Shown here piece after piece: positions 63,256 to 64,000 of a stretch of DNA of 64,000 nt. The translations under genes were made by a program, and so were the position numbers. The stretch's first letter is position 1, and every line of letters starts with the position of its first letter. The notes beneath the pieces are model-generated. The model made no database searches, was not told where the DNA came from, and saw nothing but the letters and a program-made list of their open reading frames with translations. The stretch is from assembly GCA_963281255.1 (NCBI GenBank), contig OY725505.1, positions 682,001 through 746,000 of the forward strand. The letters are read 5' to 3'. Origin of the DNA: Aphrocallistes beatrix (Eukaryota; Porifera; Hexactinellida; Sceptrulophora; Aphrocallistidae).

Positions 63256-64000
63256 CAGTGCTTCTCAACCGGGGCTCCGCCAAAGTAAATTTCCGGTTCC
63301 CTGAAACTTGGGGGTTCCATAGGGGTTCTTTGACTCATAAACATATACATACTATATTACATTGTTAAAAATATTCTGAATTGAAAATTATTAGCTCATT
63401 CAATATATTGATTGTTATCTGACATATTTTGTGGCAGTAAAGCCACAATTTATAATAAAGAATCATATGAACTGACTTGAGGGATTACATCAACTGTGAT
63501 ACTTAGATATGTCACCAGTTTGACACGATATCACTGCGAAACATAATTTAAATCAGTTACAAATACACATATACATGTCATGGCCTCTTTATTTTATGAA
63601 TCTTGAACTGAGTCCTTCTGTCAAATGAAGCAGTATACTTTGTTCAATTTTATATTACAAAAAAAATCCAAATAATTCCATCGATATTTTGGAGAAAGAT
63701 TTCGTTATGGAAGAAAAATACATTGGATTCTAGATGCTTCCACAAAGAGCCTTACACATGCTAATGCAGATATGATGGAACCTCTCATAGAAATTCACAG
63801 ATAACCCATGAAGAACATATTCCAGACATTCGATAACAACGAAGCAAGGTTTTGCGTTTATGTTTTGAAAAAAGGGGAAATGAAAATACTTTCCGAAGGG
63901 GTAATCAAAACTCTAGTACAATTTTCCAACATGTATCTATGTGAGAAAGGTTTTTCTGTCTTACACACATAGAGGCGAAATGACCCAATGCAGCTTATCA
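63256..64000 (+). mobile_element. hAT element, continuing past the window
   Basis: CAGTGCTTCTCAACCGGGG is a hAT left end (63256). Near 63918-63970 a frame reads VQFSNMYLCEKGFSVLHT then a stop, the C-terminal dimerisation block of hAT transposases. This suggests an internally deleted copy, with most of the transposase lost between about 63450 and 63700. Confidence 0.8.

Overview
The window is nuclear DNA of an animal: AT-rich, repeat-packed, with compact genes that mostly read as single open frames. The protein families point to an early-branching invertebrate, most likely a sponge. They are TRIM-like coiled-coil/NHL-repeat proteins without a RING, a DED-like/NACHT/LRR receptor, a membrane-tailed RBR ubiquitin ligase and an NmrA-like redox sensor. 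A glass sponge is my best guess, but that is inference from family content. No bacterial operon logic, CRISPR array, rRNA or recognisable tRNA was seen.

Host-type genes: (1) coiled-coil/NHL gene 10998-12227 (-); (2) divergent protein-kinase-like gene 25413-26942 (-); (3) NLR-type receptor 36893-39895 (-), whose LRR coding continues in the same frame past one TAA to 36251; (4) NmrA-like gene 52715-53650 (+); (5) second coiled-coil/NHL gene 55411-56625 (+); (6) RBR E3 ligase 62033-62971 (+). Damaged relatives of the same genes lie nearby. There is a truncated inverted copy of the first NHL gene (864-1160), two partial copies of the RBR gene (3642-4172 and 15205-16055), and two NHL remnants (57743-57830 and 59132-60077).

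Mobile DNA fills most of the rest. 5-9.6 kb: a Ty3/gypsy element with both LTRs and a 5-bp target duplication, broken by several frameshifts. 13.5-15.2 kb: a decayed hAT (DUF4371-type) gene. 16-17.7 kb: a 5'-truncated LTR-element integrase with its 3' LTR. 29-33.4 kb: a mariner carrying elements nested several levels deep. 44.4-47.4 kb: a rearranged hAT, a 200-N assembly gap and a retroviral-type integrase. 49.5-52.1 kb: Harbinger-derived sequence. Scattered throughout are hAT, mariner and pogo-type MITEs, several with exact target duplications.

Three themes stand out. First, an abundant MITE family carries TGACGTCA (CRE) palindromes in fixed places. Second, inverted duplications recur from about 35 bp to 1.15 kb; two small ones can be shown by comparison to be inserted inverted copies of adjacent DNA. 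Third, the innate-immunity-like and ubiquitin-ligase genes sit among copies of themselves broken at repeat boundaries, as in a fast-evolving gene-family neighbourhood.
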